Source: an uncultured Oscillospiraceae bacterium (lineage in GTDB: Bacteria > Bacillota > Clostridia > Oscillospirales > Oscillospiraceae). From it: 5,866 bases of DNA. The notes beneath the pieces were generated by a model. The model did no database searches and was not told the origin of the DNA. It worked only from the letters and a program-made list of their open reading frames with translations. Shown here in pieces: positions 5,030 through 5,866 of the stretch (its first letter is position 1; every line of letters starts with the position of its first letter). The DNA lies in contig CALWWH010000205.1 of NCBI GenBank assembly GCA_944385195.1, forward strand, positions 1 to 5,866. The letters are read 5' to 3'. The translations under genes and the position numbers were made by a program.

Positions 5030-5866
5030 GCAGCTTGAGCCTTGATCCCAAAGTGCTGGCGCTGGCCGAGCAGGCCGAGCGCGATCTTGAGCCAGTCTTT
5101 GCCCGCATCGACGCCATCGCCCGGGAGAACACCGCTCGGGTCATGGCCGCGTTCCGGCAGCTGCGCGTCAGCGCCTCCTGCCTTGTCGGCACCACCGGCT
5201 ATGGCTACGACGACCGGGGCCGTGAGGTGCTGGAAAGCATCTACGCCCGGGTATTCGGGGCGGAAGACGCGCTGGTGCGCATCAATTTTGTCAACGGCAC
5301 CCACGCCCTGAGCACGGCGCTCTTCGGTGTCCTGCGGCCCGGCGACGTCATGGTCAGCTGCTTTGGCGCGCCCTACGACACCCTGCAAACCGCCATCGGC
5401 ATCAGCGGCGACGAGCCTGGAAACCTGCGCCAGTTTGGCGTGGGTTATGCTCAGGTCGACCCGACCCCCGACGGTCTTCCGGACCTCCCCGCAATCATTG
5501 AGGCTGTCAAGCAGCCGAAGGTCAAGCTGGCGCTGCTGCAGCGCAGCCGTGGCTACTCCAGCCGCGCGGCCCTGATGGTGGAGGACATTGGTACGCTTGC
5601 CAAGGCCATCCACGAGGCAAATCCCGAGGTTGTGGTCTTCGTCGACAACTGCTATGGCGAGTTTGTCGAAGACCTCGAGCCGACCATGGTCGGCGCAGAC
5701 CTGATGGCAGGCTCCCTGATTAAGAATCCCGGCGGCGGCATCGCCCCCACCGGCGGCTACATCGCAGGCCGGCACGATCTGGTGGAGGCCTGCGCCATGC
5801 GGCTGACCAGTCCCGGCATCGGCCGTGAGTGCGGCGCCACGCTGGACCAGAACCGCATTTTGTTCC
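5026..5866 (+). CDS. PLP-dependent methionine gamma-lyase family protein (COG4100), 3' end outside window
   Basis: An open frame from ATG 5026 runs without a stop to the window edge, giving 280 residues of a family that is usually a little over 400. It matches the 'methionine gamma-lyase/aluminium resistance' group of fold-type I PLP enzymes (COG4100). Visible motifs are TTGYGYDDRGREVLE (56-70), RINFVNGTHAL (85-95), LLQRSRGYSSR (170-180), VVFVDNCYGEF (203-213, with D207 the likely ligand of the PLP ring nitrogen) and AGSLIKNPGGGIAPTGGY (228-245), where K233 is the expected PLP Schiff-base lysine. The ATG overlaps the preceding TGA as ATGA, and GGTGAG at 5014-5019 lies 6 nt upstream, so translation is probably coupled to paralogue 3. 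Substrates may be methionine, cystathionine or a related sulfur amino acid; the aluminium label is historical and says little about the reaction. Confidence 0.9.
   Translation, partial: MSSLSLDPKVLALAEQAERDLEPVFARIDAIARENTARVMAAFRQLRVSASCLVGTTGYGYDDRGREVLESIYARVFGAEDALVRINFVNGTHALSTALFGVLRPGDVMVSCFGAPYDTLQTAIGISGDEPGNLRQFGVGYAQVDPTPDGLPDLPAIIEAVKQPKVKLALLQRSRGYSSRAALMVEDIGTLAKAIHEANPEVVVFVDNCYGEFVEDLEPTMVGADLMAGSLIKNPGGGIAPTGGYIAGRHDLVEACAMRLTSPGIGRECGATLDQNRILF

Noticed and set aside
4699..5775. 358-codon open frame on the minus strand opposite paralogue 3 and the PLP enzyme
   Set aside because: It spans the junction of two well-supported plus-strand genes, has low-complexity composition and matches no family I recognise.

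Overview
The window reads as a chromosomal segment of a GC-rich, low-mobility bacterium, most likely a clostridial Firmicute (Oscillospiraceae/Ruminococcaceae type). This placement is inference. It rests on the NDSIASSP form of the MurD C-terminal motif, strong AGGAGG-type ribosome binding sites, an encoded tRNA CCA end, AT-rich intergenic DNA beside GC-rich genes, and the mix of M42 peptidases with a 'methionine gamma-lyase/aluminium resistance' family PLP enzyme. There is no sign of phage, transposon, CRISPR or other mobile DNA.

Layout. Positions 1-346 hold no clear large gene. They contain a perfect 24-bp inverted repeat (59-112) that looks like a terminator or REP-like element, a candidate 24-residue reading frame on the minus strand (147-221) with a plausible promoter, and a 9-bp inverted repeat (307-334). 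A minus-strand tRNA-Thr(GGT) gene lies at 385-460. Its intrinsic terminator abuts the CCA end, and a near-consensus sigma-70-type promoter lies upstream at 504-532. From the same AT-rich gap a divergent plus-strand promoter (608-636) starts a tight operon that runs out of the right end of the window.

The operon is murD (678-2033), three consecutive M42-family metallopeptidase homologues (2036-3052, 3049-4080, 4073-5029), and the first 280 codons of a PLP-dependent methionine gamma-lyase-family enzyme (5026 onward). Junctions are a 2-nt gap or overlaps of 4, 8 and 4 nt, so the five genes are probably co-transcribed and translationally coupled. MurD makes UDP-MurNAc-L-Ala-D-Glu for peptidoglycan. 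The M42 proteins would be cytoplasmic aminopeptidases, a family known for large tetrahedral (TET) particles. The last gene may act on sulfur amino acids.

The most interesting observation is in the M42 trio. The first and third paralogues keep every expected metal-ligand and catalytic residue. The middle one has replaced the general-base Glu with Gln, the C-terminal metal His with Arg, and two metal Asp residues with Glu, while its reading frame and ribosome binding site remain intact. This suggests a non-catalytic or re-purposed subunit, perhaps of a mixed TET-like particle. I found no wholly new system; this trio is the best candidate for something undescribed.
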